The notes under the pieces are model-generated. The model was given only the letters and a program-made list of their open reading frames with translations, did not search any database and had not been told where the DNA came from. From positions 90,668,898-90,732,897 of the forward strand of contig NC_134457.1 in NCBI RefSeq assembly GCF_047948215.1: a stretch of 64,000 nucleotides of DNA. The letters run 5' to 3'. Below are positions 48,990 through 60,599 of the stretch, piece by piece; the stretch's first letter is position 1, and each line of letters opens with the position of its first letter. The position numbers were made by a program, and so were the translations under genes. This DNA is from Lycorma delicatula. Taxonomy: Eukaryota > Arthropoda > Insecta > Hemiptera > Fulgoridae.

Positions 48990-49331
48990 CCAGATTTACC
49001 TATCAACAATATGTATCCTACAAGTTGAACCTTCTCCACAATGTTATAATTTTACCCTTTTGTTATTGTTTCAATGGTGTTGTATTTTAGTAATACTTCA
49101 TTAATTTGACGGTTTTAAAACACTCGAAATCTCGAAGCGACGGAAATTCTGTACTAATCTTGTTATTCTAGCAAATAAACGAAAAAAAATTGACAAATTG
49201 TCATGTTTGTATCATAATCATCTGACGTTTGTCGGTCGGCAGGTTCCTTACGCCATCACTCTTCGTATTTTCCTTCATTCCCTTGTAGTTTCCAAGCTTC
49301 ATCACCTCATCTATTAATTTCATCCTTCTTG

Positions 49332-49374
<43 letters not shown>

Positions 49375-51490
49375 CTAATAATATACATATAATATATATT
49401 AATCTAATTTTTTACTTTAAAGCTTATTTAAAAAATATCAAAAAAGTCAAAATTTGATCTTTTGAACGTAAAACCAGAAATGTAGTAAAAATAAGTATAT
49501 AGTAGGAGAGATTAGATAGTATGGCCTTACCCGACTAAATTTTATTCCAGATACGAGGTTTTTGTTCAGATAATGCTTAGGAATATGAATTTCCCGAAAA
49601 ACACAGCCATATATATATATAAAAATATGTACGTATGTATGTATAAATAAAAAGTTAACTTTTATAACAATTTTACAAATAGATAATTGATATTTTAAAT
49701 GTAAAGAGAACGAAATACTAAAATTAAAATAATAATTATTAAAATAAAAAATAAAAAAGTTTATAGAAATTATGGACAAGTAACTTATCATATTTAATTA
49801 CGATAATATAACTTTAGGTTAATTCCGATCTACGTTTAGTTTAATACGTAGTCATTCTACGGTACTTTTCTACACCATTCTCTTAACTGAGATTAAAAAT
49901 TACGTAACTGTAAATATAAAATTAACTTTAATTAATTAATCTAAGATAGAAATTACTATTCGATGATGAGTGTAATAAAGATATTATATATTGACAGAAA
50001 AAAAACGATTAATATATTGGAGTAAAGTGATTATATGTAAAAAAAATTAATTAATTAATTTGTATTCGTTCGTATCGATTTATAAATTCGTATTGTATCG
50101 ATGTTATGTAACTGTAACCGTAGTATAAAGATTAGGTCTTCATTTATTTTAATTAGTATTCGTTACGAAAAGTTGTTGGAAAGGATCAGACCAAATTATT
50201 ATGAAAATCATAATATAATTTTGGTTCAAATTATGTAATGATTATAATGATGGAAATATTTTCAGGTACTACGCGAAAAAATGCGATTACTTCATAAAAT
50301 TGTAATATCATCGATAGTGTTAATTAAAATTATTATAATTTATTTTTTTATCATGCCGAAATATATGGATCAATAAAATTGTACAAGAATATTGTTTTTT
50401 ATTTTGTTTTCATAAATATTAGTAATTTGTTTATTATTGTTATATAAATAAATATTAATTTTGATAACAGATAAAAAATATTAAAGAAATTGGGAAGCAG
50501 AAAGAGCTATTGAAAAAAAAAGTCTAATAAAACTTGTATTAGTTGAATTAATTAAATTTCGAAACAGGTATATTGCCGTACTATAATAGAGCTGATAGAA
50601 AGAAGTTACGATGGAAAAAATAATGTTTTCAAGATATAAAATCATGGTAGGCGTTTTAAATGGTATGCTCACGAATGTAATAGATTTAAAATGATTGAAA
50701 TAGAAAAATAAGGCTATATAAAATAGAGCAAGTATAGAGTTTAATCCTTAACAAAAGAAGAGCGAAGCCTATTAAAAACGTAATAAGTTAAAACACTGCC
50801 TAAAACTAATCATCTTGGTCAACATTAATCTATGTGATTATACTCGTATTTACGAATATTCCATCTTTGCTAAAAAGAATAATAATTAATTATTCTTAAA
50901 AATAAAACAATCAACCTCTATCAAACCAGAAACAAAAATATTTCTTTATAACTCAACACAATACTCGGGGCCGTAATATGTCTTTGTTGTCACTTTTAAT
51001 AAATTACCAAACCGTTTAAAAACATCTTTCCACCAATTTATTTAAAATTAAAATTCTTTAATAGAAACAATACTGCTGTACCGATAAGTTTTAAATAATA
51101 TTACGTAAAAACTAAAAAAAATGAGATATTTTTACATTTTGCTTTTAACGAGTACATAAATACTAGCTTGAATAACTTTCATTAACGCCTTCTGAATTTT
51201 GAATTATTTTGTAAATTTTTTTTGGTTAAACAACTAGTATAATTAAAATCGGCTCCACTTGGAGAGCCGTATAAGTAAGTCTCTTAAGAAAAAGCACGTG
51301 ATAAGGGGGTTCTTAAGGAAATCCCAAAATAAATAATTCAAAAAAATAGTTACAAGTTATCTTGTAATTTGAAATTATTTTTTTACATTTACATATTACC
51401 TTAATATTATTTAATGTTTTTATATTAAAAAAATTGCTCTCATCATGGTTTTAAACGGTTCCGTTAATAAAACTAAGCATTTTTTTTTTT
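48990..51490. other. AT-rich spacer
   Basis: (TA)n lies at 49336-49370. The 114-codon minus frame at 49447-49791 is phenylalanine, isoleucine and tyrosine rich and is regarded as chance. No repeat landmark is recognised. Confidence 0.5.
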
Positions 51491-51495
51491 AACTG

Positions 51496-51572
51496 ATATC
51501 CCCACATAAGCTTGAAGCTTATGCGTGGGAATGGAATTTTGTAGCGTATGAAAAATGCCATGCACATAAATC
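51496..51572 (-). repeat. SINE-A tail fragment with hairpin
   Basis: The minus strand reads GGCATTTTTCATACGCTACA at the junction, then a tail whose CCCACATAAGCTT / AAGCTTATGCGTGGG arms form a stem around one base at 51500-51530. The tRNA head is missing. A degraded version of the same stem lies at 60067-60097. Confidence 0.7.
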
Positions 51573-51574
51573 AT

Positions 51575-52425
51575 AAAAAGTTCATACAGTTAAAATTTAT
51601 CAAGAAAAATCCACGTTAATTGTAAATTAATTAATAAATTAAATTAATTTGTAAATTAATTTGTTATTTACGGATTCTACTTGCTGAGTTGACGATTGAA
51701 TTCAATAAATTATTTGAAATTCCGATTAATCTCTTCTTTTTTAAATTTAAGCAGTAAATATGAATAACATAAAAGTAAAGAATTACAAAATGAACAATTA
51801 AAGCAAGTAAAATACGAATAAATCTACTTCATTAGTTTACATCATTATTATTACTGTGGAAATGCAGTCTCAATTAAAAGAGAGAGATTCTTTAAAACAA
51901 ATGCTACATTAATTGGGGGCAAATAGAAAAAAAACTGTTAACAAAATGTAACACAATTGTTACTATTTATTTTCGCCTCATAAAATATTTCCCCGCAATT
52001 TTTCTTCGTTGATGAATTTTGTAGTCGATGTTGAATCAACCGTACTGTTGCGAAATATTTAATCATATTTTTCATTTACAAATTTAACACTTCATCTGAC
52101 TTAAAAATTATCATCTAACGGGAATAATTTAAAAAATTATAGAATTAGCATACTTTTGGATTGGCTTTTTTAAAAAATAGTTAACAATAAAGGATGTCAA
52201 AAAATTACATTTTTAAGTTTTAAATGCAATGTGTAACTCTGCGAGGTGGATTTAAATTAATTTTTTTTTTTTTTAATTAAAAACAATTTTTTTATTATCA
52301 CAGATTATTGGAGTGGAAGGCAAACATTTTTGTAGTGGTTTAAAAGCCTATCTATGTAGGAAATATAAATACAAAATCTCCCATTAATTCCTTTTTTGAA
52401 GCAAAATGTAGTTAAAAAAATATAA
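51575..52425. other. Spacer ending in a diverged repeat
   Basis: It is mostly AT-rich. The last part, about 52285-52420, is homologous by eye to 26245-26375 (see that entry). No gene is seen. Confidence 0.5.
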
Positions 52426-52432
52426 ATTGTTC

Positions 52433-52940
52433 CCTTTCCCCTTTCCCTTGTTTCTCTTTCACCGTCATTTTCCCCCTTCCTCCTTTCTTTTTTCTCCTTT
52501 CCCGTTTCCATTTCCTTTTCCCCAATTTTTCCAGTTTTTACCCTTTTTTCTTTTTTCTATTTTCCCCTTCTTCCCTTTAAATTTTTCGATTTTTCCCTTT
52601 TTCCCTTTCTTTTTTTCCCCCACGCATAAATACGTCCATTATTTTTTTGGTCTATAGCGGATACACATATCGGAAACTCTGAAATGGAACCGTAAAATAT
52701 TTAGTATAGCGTGTGTTGCTTTTGCGTCCAACAGATAGCGCTGTTTTTAAAAAAAACATGTTTTTACCTGTCATAGGTGTGACATCTATGACAGGTCTTT
52801 ATATTATCGTAGGTATATAAAAACAAGTGCGTATTCGAATGCAACGTTGTAACAAAATTTCAACGCAATCGGTGAAGAAGTTTCGGAGATTTAAGATTTT
52901 GAACATTTACATTTTTATTTACGTAGATTCGGAGAACTTT
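52433..52940 (-). repeat. Purine-tract element, family P copy 2
   Basis: The plus strand begins with about 190 bp of almost pure pyrimidine (52433-52620) and then continues through GGTCTATAGCGGATACAC, ATATTTAGTATAGCGTGTGT, CTGTCATAGGTGTGACATCT, GGTGAAGAAGTTTCGGAGAT and AAGATTTTGAACATTTACAT. This is the exact reverse of the landmark order at 9462-10045. The palindromic GTCATAGGTGTGACATCTATGACAG region (52771-52795) is longer here than in copy 1. ORFs across the tract are low-complexity and unsupported. Confidence 0.72.
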
Positions 52941-52949
52941 CTTTACTTG

Positions 52950-55900
52950 AACACATCTTATACAAACATGGACGTTAATGATTAAAAAATAAACGTATAA
53001 AAACTAACAAAATATAGGTTTTAAATTTCTTGTATAATAGTTGTAATAATAGTATAATTATAAAAATAGTAGAATGATTCAAGAGATTGTTTTTTTATTT
53101 TATTGTATATCCATTGAGTTATTACTAAGGCTGTTTGTTGTATATGTATTGAACACCCACATAAAGGAATTATTCAAGAACTCAAAGATGGAAATCAAAG
53201 TGGTCTACATTCAGCTGCAGGTTATGTTCCGCGTAAGCATATGCGTGGGAATTATATTATCGCAGGGCATTTAAAAAGGAATACGGTAGGGAGGGTTGGC
53301 TGGTTACCTTGAAAAACAACGACATCTAGCGGTGGGATGTACTACTACGGTATTATTATGTGTGAAACCAAACTCCAATACTCATGTTGGAGTTTAGTTA
53401 AATAAAAAAGCATATGAATAAAATTAACTTCTAAATTTTAATTTTATAATCAAAATTATAATTTAGATTTTCGAATAAAAACTAATAAAATGATTTATTA
53501 TCAATGTTTATATAAATTATAACACACCATTTACAATTATTAAAATAATCTTTTGTTAAATGTATATTACGATTAATGTTCCCTTTACTGGAATATGCGT
53601 GGTCTAGATTTTAAGGTAAGATAACCTACTTCTAAATTATCTTAAATCGAGATCAACCTCGACAAATAATATTGCGGAATACCTTAATGATAAAATACTG
53701 TAGTTAACATAATGATATTTTTATTTTTTTAATCAGAACAAAACTAATAGATTTTTTTAGATTAATATTATTTTCTGATTTTCTTTATTTCTTTTTTACC
53801 TCTTCAACCAGTTCAAATATTATGTCTGAAGAATAATTCTGACTTCTGTTTTTTTTCTTTCTTTTTTAATAATAATCTTATTTCTACTTATGTTATAAAA
53901 ATTCTACTAACATAAATAGCAGAGAAAGTTTTGAAAGGCAGAATTGAAAAACAAACGGTCACAAACAAGTAGAATTTTTATTCAGAAAAAAGTCTTCTTT
54001 AATCAAAAATGGATTTAAGAATGAAAAAGATATTCTTAAAAATGAATTTGCGTTTTTGGTAGCAAAACATTGAGAAGAGAAAAAGATGAAAGGAAATAAT
54101 TAAAATATCTGAAGTTTTGTATTACAGGAGGATGTTAAAAATTAGGTAACTTGATTAATTATGAAATAAAGAGATCTTAAGATGAATAGGAGAGGAGAGA
54201 AATTGGAATTTCATCTCTGCCAACTAGGCTTGTTGGCTAAATAATTTAAGAAGAGTTTATTATTTTGGTAATATACAATTATTGAGAATAAAAAATGAAA
54301 AGGGAAACAAAGATTAGAGTATATAAAACAGATCATATTAAAATATAATGTTTAAGATATAATAAAATTAACTTAGAACAAAAAGGAACGGAGAGCAGCA
54401 TCAACCGATAGATTTAAAAAATGACCGATAATTTAAAAAATAATATATGCACGAATATTAAAGTAATTGTCTAAAAATATAGAATTAATGATCTTTCTAG
54501 ATTTTTACGTCCGTCAGGTTGAAAATTAAAAGCATATTCATCATCAGTAAGTTCTTTCCACATTTTTATGTTCATTTACATTCATCAAAAAAGAATATAT
54601 TCTTAGCCTTTCTGTTAGGTTTAATTTTTATATCAAAAACTCCATATCATCCCAGAATGTATTTAGAAAATTTTTTTTGTCAACAGGAATTTTATTCATA
54701 TCTTCATTAAAAAAAAAAAAAAAAAATGTAACTTCTGGTGTAGTTGACAAATAATTTTAATCCTAATCTAATAAATATTTAAGTTAAATTAACTAAACCT
54801 ATCATCAATATAAAATTAGTAATTTATTAAAAAACGGGAAAAAAATTTTTATGAAATAATTTTTAAATTATTTTGTCAAAAAGGTAAAATTTTGAGAAGA
54901 GAGTAGTCTATCAGATTTCAAGTATTATTAATCTTTATTTATAGATAAAAATAAAAATAAAATATCTTAATCCAAATTTCTTAAAAACTTAATTTTAATG
55001 AATTAGCATAAATATTAAGTTTATAATATAAGTTTATAATATAACTTTAAATAACATTCTTATATAAATAACACGAAATATCTCATAAAGTTTGTTCGAG
55101 TAATACCAAAATAATATGCTTAACCCGACACCTTTTTATTATAATTTATGTTATGATACAGGTTAAGTTATTTTTCGTATTTAATAAGGTGATAAAATTC
55201 GGAGTAAAAATGTTACGTCTAAATTATTCTTTCATGTTCGACCAAAATACATTGACTTATTTATAATACAGTATATTTAATTAAAAAATACTCTTGTCAA
55301 AAAATCTAATTGTCTGGAACGAGTTTTTTAAAAATATAATATTGTTTTACTTACAGATAAGTTCAAAGTTTAACAACTTTGTTTCCTAGTAATGGTAAAA
55401 AAATTGAGCCAGATATTATTTTAATCACCGATTTTTTTTTTGGTTATATTATGAGATTCTATTTTATTATTGAAATTTGTCCTGAAAAATCTAAACGTTA
55501 GTTATGTAGAAAAATCACCTTTTTTCTGTAATTTCAGTTTACACCGGTGTGAAATGGACAATAGAAAAGTTTAAAAACATATTACCTAATAATAATTGAC
55601 ATTAATTCATACGTGGGAGTTTCTGAAGTACTATAGACACTGCTAATACTGGAGAGAATATATTGTACTGTGTAGATAACAAGAAGCCAGTTGCCGGTCC
55701 AGAAAATCATCAACTTGCGCGAAAGAAGCCACATACTTCATAAAATTTGAAGATATTAAAATTAAGCTTTATAAAATAATAAAGTTTTATAAAATTTGTG
55801 TAGTATTAATAATACATATCTCTAGCATTATAACTACTTCAGAAATTTTTATTTCTAAATTAGTTATACAAAAGAAACCTTTAATAATGAAAAAGTAAAT

Positions 55901-56015
55901 TACTTACAGAATTGATTGATATATCACTGAATACAGTATATCATCGAGTTTCACTCCTGCCTGTTAGTTTCCGATGTTCTCACTAGTTGAAACTCACGAA
56001 TTAGTAATTCCGTCA
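52950..56015. other. AT-rich spacer
   Basis: A balanced patch lies at 53195-53345. A 9-bp-stem hairpin (AAACTCCAA / TTGGAGTTT) lies at 53370-53395. The rest is AT-rich with homopolymer runs, including A at 54709-54726. No gene is recognised. Confidence 0.5.
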
Positions 56016-56020
56016 TCATT

Positions 56021-56953
56021 ATGGAGTCGTATACCGGCGCAGAGATTCGTAAGTGTTGTTTATGGTTTCATAAATCCACGGCTACTACCGTTCGGAGACA
56101 ATTAAACATCGCAAGCAGTCACCTCAAAGACAGTCTGTAACTGGATGGTACAATCGTTTCATTGAAACAGATTGTGTATCACATGTAACGCCAGGTTAGG
56201 GTAGACGTTCAGTCAAACAAGTGAGGCCACACTCGTTCGTAGTACATGTAAATCAAGGGAACGAGCCAGCTTAGAATTAAATAACCCTAGGGTTACAGTA
56301 TGGAGGCTATTTCGTAATCGGCTGCAAATTACAACTAATACAGGCTTTGAGTGAAGAAAAAAACGAACTAGTTTAATATAAACACGTTAAAAAAAATTGA
56401 GACTGAAGATAGTTATCTTAATAAAACTGTGTTCATTAACGAAACAACCTTCCATACCGGCGGTAAAGTGAATTGACATAATGTTCGAATATGGGGCGAG
56501 CGGAATCCACGTCACACAATCGAGCATGTACAGGACTCGCCTAAGGTAAATGATTTTGTGCTGTAAGCTATTATAAAATTTACGATCCTCTTTTTTGCCG
56601 AGTCAATTGTAATTGGCATATCGTTTCTGGACATGTTTGAACATTTTCTACTGCCACAATTACAAAATGATATGGGCACAGAGTTCATTTTTCAGCAAGA
56701 CGACGCGCAACCACATTATCATCGGGCAGTTGTTGCGTATCTTAATAGCAAAGTGCCGAATTGGATTAGACTTCGTACAGCAATTTTCTGGCTATCACGA
56801 TCGCCTGATTCAACTCCAATGTACTTCTCTGTATGGAGTTATGTTATAGACGGGCTGTTTTGTCCGCTTCCAGGAAATGTCGACCTGCAGCCGCACCGGA
56901 TAACAGAAACAGCTACCACCAGATCAAGACGTACTCATATTGAACATTTGTAA
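56021..56953 (+). pseudogene. Mariner-like (Tc1/mariner superfamily) transposase, broken
   Basis: It starts at ATG 56021 (MESYTGAEIRK) and stops at TAA 56951-56953, close to full length for this type. Across frames it shows WYNRFIETDCVSHVTPG...GRRS at about 56150-56205 (end of the helix-turn-helix domain), then VTVWRLFRNRLQ near 56296. FINETTFHTGGKVN and HNVRIWGERNPRHT lie near 56433-56520 (around the first catalytic residue, where the usual DE reads NE). QDDAQPHYHRAVVAYLN follows near 56696 (second catalytic aspartate kept), and LSRSPDSTPMYF near 56797 (DLTP region with the third position changed). At least three frame changes and several stops make it inactive. Inverted terminal repeats were not found. 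Confidence 0.88.
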
Positions 56954-56959
56954 ATAAAA

Positions 56960-57515
56960 CTTGAAGATATATTGTATTCAGTGCTGTATCAAACATTTCT
57001 TTAAGTAATTTCCTTTTTTCGTTATTAAAGGGTACTTTTGTATAATTAATTTAGAAATATCCTGCATCTGTCTTTCATTATTGTATTAATTCTCTTACTT
57101 GGTATTTTTAAAATTAAAAAATTAGTTTTTTTTAATAAATATTTAAAAACTAACTAAAATAAATATTACTTAAAAAATGGCCGATAAATGGAATACAGCT
57201 GGTCAAAAAACATTGGAATTAATCAAGCAAAATTAAAATAGGTTAGTTATTAAGCAGTTAAGATTGGATTATTTTCCGAGCACCCTACGGGCATAAAATA
57301 ATGTTATAAAATGTACAACAAAAGATTTCTTTTTAGTTTTTTTCATTATCTGAAAAAACAATGAAACGAAATTCCACAGTTTAACTGAAAATTGATTAGA
57401 AAGTTAGGTAAAATTATCGTTATTATTTTGACGTAATTATGAAGAGAGTTATTAATCATCAAATTCATCGGCCAAGATATAATGCGGCTAATATTGTTGT
57501 TTTATTATTATTATT
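56960..57515. other. AT-rich spacer
   Basis: No gene is recognised. A short (TTA)n run lies at 57500-57514, directly before the GC-rich block. Confidence 0.5.
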
Positions 57516-57960
57516 TTTTTTTTCCGTAGAGGAAGGAAAAAGCTTTGCCAGCCGCCGCCAGGCCCGCTCTGACGGCAGTGCGGGGCTCTCATCCGCTAAA
57601 TACCTCCCCCTCTATCATGCAGGGGCCGGATCCAAACCATATGGTATGTATACAGTCCCTGCATGATCACCCGGGCACTCTATTATCTGAATCTAGATGG
57701 TCGGAAGGCGTCCCCAGGAAGCAATCGACGAACAGCGACTCCGAGGAGCCCCCCCCGCCAATCTCCAGAAGTTGGCTCCCCTTGATCATACGTCATCGAA
57801 CTCCATATCTCCATCGATCCGCATCCCCTCAGACTGTCATCGCCTCTCCTCACTGGCCTTCTCTCTTATCATTGTTGCGATCGTAATCGAGACACATTCC
57901 CATTTGTCACTATTGCTGATTATCACCTAGATTATATTGTTGGCCCCCTCCACATGCTGT
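57514..57960 (-). repeat. GC-rich block, probable truncated LINE 3' end
   Basis: A sharply bounded GC-rich insert (AGCCGCCGCCAGGCCCGCTC at 57550-57569, a C-run near 57751). On the minus strand it ends in a 10-base A-run (57514-57523) followed by TAA repeats, like an A-rich retrotransposon tail, so a minus-strand LINE or SINE end is favoured. Overlapping short plus-strand frames (57439-57666, 57545-57886, 57697-57930) have no recognised domain. A host exon cannot be ruled out because the base composition is so different. Confidence 0.45.
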
Positions 57961-57964
57961 TACT

Positions 57965-57983
57965 GTTATTATTATTATTACCC

Positions 57984-58029
<46 letters not shown>

Positions 58030-58030
58030 T
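57965..58030. repeat. (TTA)n microsatellite
   Basis: TTA repeats interrupted once by CCCTG (57980-57984). They border the right side of the GC-rich block, with a shorter TTA run on its left side. Confidence 0.92.
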
Positions 58031-58034
58031 TTAT

Positions 58035-59490
58035 CAGAAGGAAATTTGTAGCTTCTGAATTTTTATGATTCTAATATTATTTACGTGGTATTAAACTTTT
58101 AGTTAGTGGTATTCAGTAGTGCTATTTCCTTCGAATATTATTGAAGTTCTTTAAGTGTTACGGTGTTAAGTATGAATCGAGAGAGTCTCATTATTGATGT
58201 GGATTGACTTATTTAATGTATTCTCAGTTTTACGCTGAACGTCCGACTGGATTTAATGATTATTTGTTCATAAGTACGTTAATCAGTGTTATTAAAATTT
58301 TTTACTGCCGCGATTTAATTACTTCCATCTGTTTAATTTGTATGGCTTGGAAGACTTGTGGTCTAAATTAAGATCGAAATGTTTACCATAGTCAGAGTAT
58401 TACATTTTTTATTGTTTATAAATCTTATTTCCAAGTATTGGCGAGCGTTTCTTTTATAAATGTCTGAAATTAACAAATATTTATAAAATAAGAGTTTAAT
58501 ATTCAAAATAAAATGTTAAAAATTATTGAAATTTTAACCTGGATCTAAATGTTAAGAAAATTAAATTGTTTAAAATGAACGAAATTAAAATTTGTGAACC
58601 CATTAATCTTAATCAACATAGAGAGTAAAATAATTAATTATTAATAACTTATATTTTTTTGTATTCCCCAAAGAACAAAAATGTTTGAATAGAAAATCAG
58701 CCGCTTACTTAAAAATACGATTAAATTTACAAAACTTTGATTTATAACTTTACTTTTATAAATTTTTAATATTTCTTTTAAGCTACCGCTGTGAAAGTAC
58801 ATAAATAATATAAATCTAAAAACTTCGTGCTTGTATCTCTCCAGGTCCTCCAGAACCAAAGAAACAATTTTAATAAAATTAAATTTGGTTTTATTCCATA
58901 GAAAGCTTAAAATAATATAACTAACCTATGAAAAAATAATTTTTCATTTATAACTTTAATAATTTATTTGCCATTTGAATAAAAAAATCAATGTATAAAA
59001 AACATGATGATAAAATAAATTCTTAGTATTTTTTACAATTGCTAAAAAAATAACTAAAGCATATTTCTGTTACAGGAGCTATTTTGATTTTATCAATCAC
59101 AAAATGTTCCTTCCAAACACGGGTATAAAAAAATTTTTTTAAACTTATTTTTAAGGTACTCTTTAAGTAACATTAATTAAAATTAAAATAAATAAAAAAT
59201 AGAAAAGGGTAAACAATTTTATTATATTTTTTATCTTTAAAAAACATCAATTTGTAGACAAATAAAAAAGATTTTTGAGCACTTCTGTGCAAAAATTTAA
59301 CCTGGTTCTTCGTTAATTTAATCTGGTTTTAATATATACATTTTTTTTAACTTGGTTTAATATTTCTAAGAATAAACACCGCAGATAAAGAAGAGTCAAC
59401 ATTTCAACTTGCAGCATCATAACCAACCACGCTTCTAACTTCTCCTGTTCAATTTTTTCGATCTTAAATTGAACTTAAATTAAAAACGAC
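58035..59490. other. AT-rich spacer
   Basis: No gene or repeat landmark is recognised. Confidence 0.55.
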
Positions 59491-59600
59491 TCAATCAATC
59501 TTAGTAAAATTTTCACATGTACAACTTCAGATACACTACTACAGCATATCTAAATTTCAATGTAGCAGATTTAATAGTTTTGCAAATTTTTGAGCTAAAA
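59490..59600 (-). repeat. Repeat fragment shared with 27130-27240
   Basis: The minus strand reads TAGATATGCTGTAGTAGTGT, then ATCTGAAGTTGTACATGTGA, closely matching the plus strand at about 27160-27200. Similarity fades on both sides. Confidence 0.6.
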
Positions 59601-60067
59601 CTTTATACTTAAGCCTTCGAATATATAAGGAAACCTCGATTTAAGTGAATGGTATTTTCTTAACCCTCATTCTTCAGAACGTAAAGAAAATTCATTTTTA
59701 CCTACGAATCCCACCAAATGATGAACGTAATACCGTAATTTCCTTCAAAAGATCGGTAAAAAGAGCTTTAGATTTGCCAAGTATTATTCAGCAAATAATA
59801 TTTAAGCCCACCTTAACCTTCATATTAATTTTTTATTTAAAATTTAAAACAAAACCAACATTTTTTAAATAAAAAGAAGAAACAATTATCCCTACTTACA
59901 AAAAATAGAAGGATCTTTTTACAGTTTATTGTAGTATGTGGTCAACAATATAATTATATTCTGCTCTAGTATATAAAAAAAAATCCAAGAGTTTTCTGTA
60001 GTTATTACATCTCCTCAATGTATGTAGGTCGTATGTTTTTATAAAACAATTTACTTTAAAATAATTT

Positions 60068-60187
60068 CACACATAAGCTTGAACCTTGTGCCGTGCGAAT
60101 ATGAATAGGAAATTTTGTAGACCGGGATTCGAAAGTGAGACTTCCGGATGAAAGGCAAAGATGCTACCATTTCGTCACGGAAATCAG
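60068..60187 (-). repeat. SINE-A copy with internal deletion
   Basis: The minus strand has head TTTCCGTGACGAAATGGTAG near 60183 and B-box CTTTCGAATCCCGGTC near 60122-60137. It then jumps directly to CTACAAAATTTCC, lacking the AGGCATGACATTTTCACACG junction found in other copies. The tail retains a degraded AAGCTT stem. Confidence 0.8.
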
Positions 60188-60334
60188 CAATCAAATATGA
60201 AGAGAGTATTTACTTCATAGTTTATATTTATATGAAGTGAATATTTTCTTAAATTTATAATAAAATTCTCTTTTTAAATAATTATATAATATTATTTCAT
60301 TTTATTTTCCTAATGTGTACGAGGAAATCAGATT

Positions 60335-60588
60335 TCCACGTAAGAATGATATGTATGACACGTAATTGAATGTAGTCTTGCATAGACTCAGGCCGACTAT
60401 TTCTGTGATGTACGGTTGATTGAACGACCAAAATACACCGGTATCTATTGTTTAGTATTTAAATACGTTTAAAAGCAACTAACATTTACCAGGATTTGAA
60501 CCTCAGGACCTTTGACTTAAAAAATCAGCTATTCAACAAATAATTTGTGACGACAAGTTCAGCATTAGACCAGCCCCGCGGGCTGATT
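60335..60588 (-). repeat. SINE-B copy 4, diverged
   Basis: The minus strand begins CAGCCCGCGGGGCTGGTCTA, giving A-box TGGTCTAATGC, with B-box GTTCAAATCCTGG near 60492-60506. TATTTAAATACTAAACAATA and GATACCGGTGTATTTTGGTC are in the same order as in the other SINE-B copies. An extra ~25-bp segment near 60530-60555 interrupts the region between the boxes, and the distal end is eroded. Confidence 0.8.
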
Positions 60589-60599
60589 TAATTCTACAT

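Noticed and set aside
49447..49791. 114-codon minus-strand ORF
   Set aside because: Dominated by Phe, Ile, Tyr and Leu as expected from AT-rich DNA, with no domain and no conserved motif.
52305..52657. Charged or proline-phenylalanine-rich ORFs over the pyrimidine tract on both strands
   Set aside because: They are translations of the simple-sequence tract within the purine-tract element.
53370..53400. Helitron 3' terminus suggested by the hairpin
   Set aside because: The stem is only 9 bp and is not followed by a CTRR end; no Rep/helicase remnant is present.
57439..57930. Overlapping plus-strand ORFs in the GC-rich block
   Set aside because: Three overlapping frames of similar length and no recognisable domain indicate stop-poor GC-rich DNA and not a supported protein.
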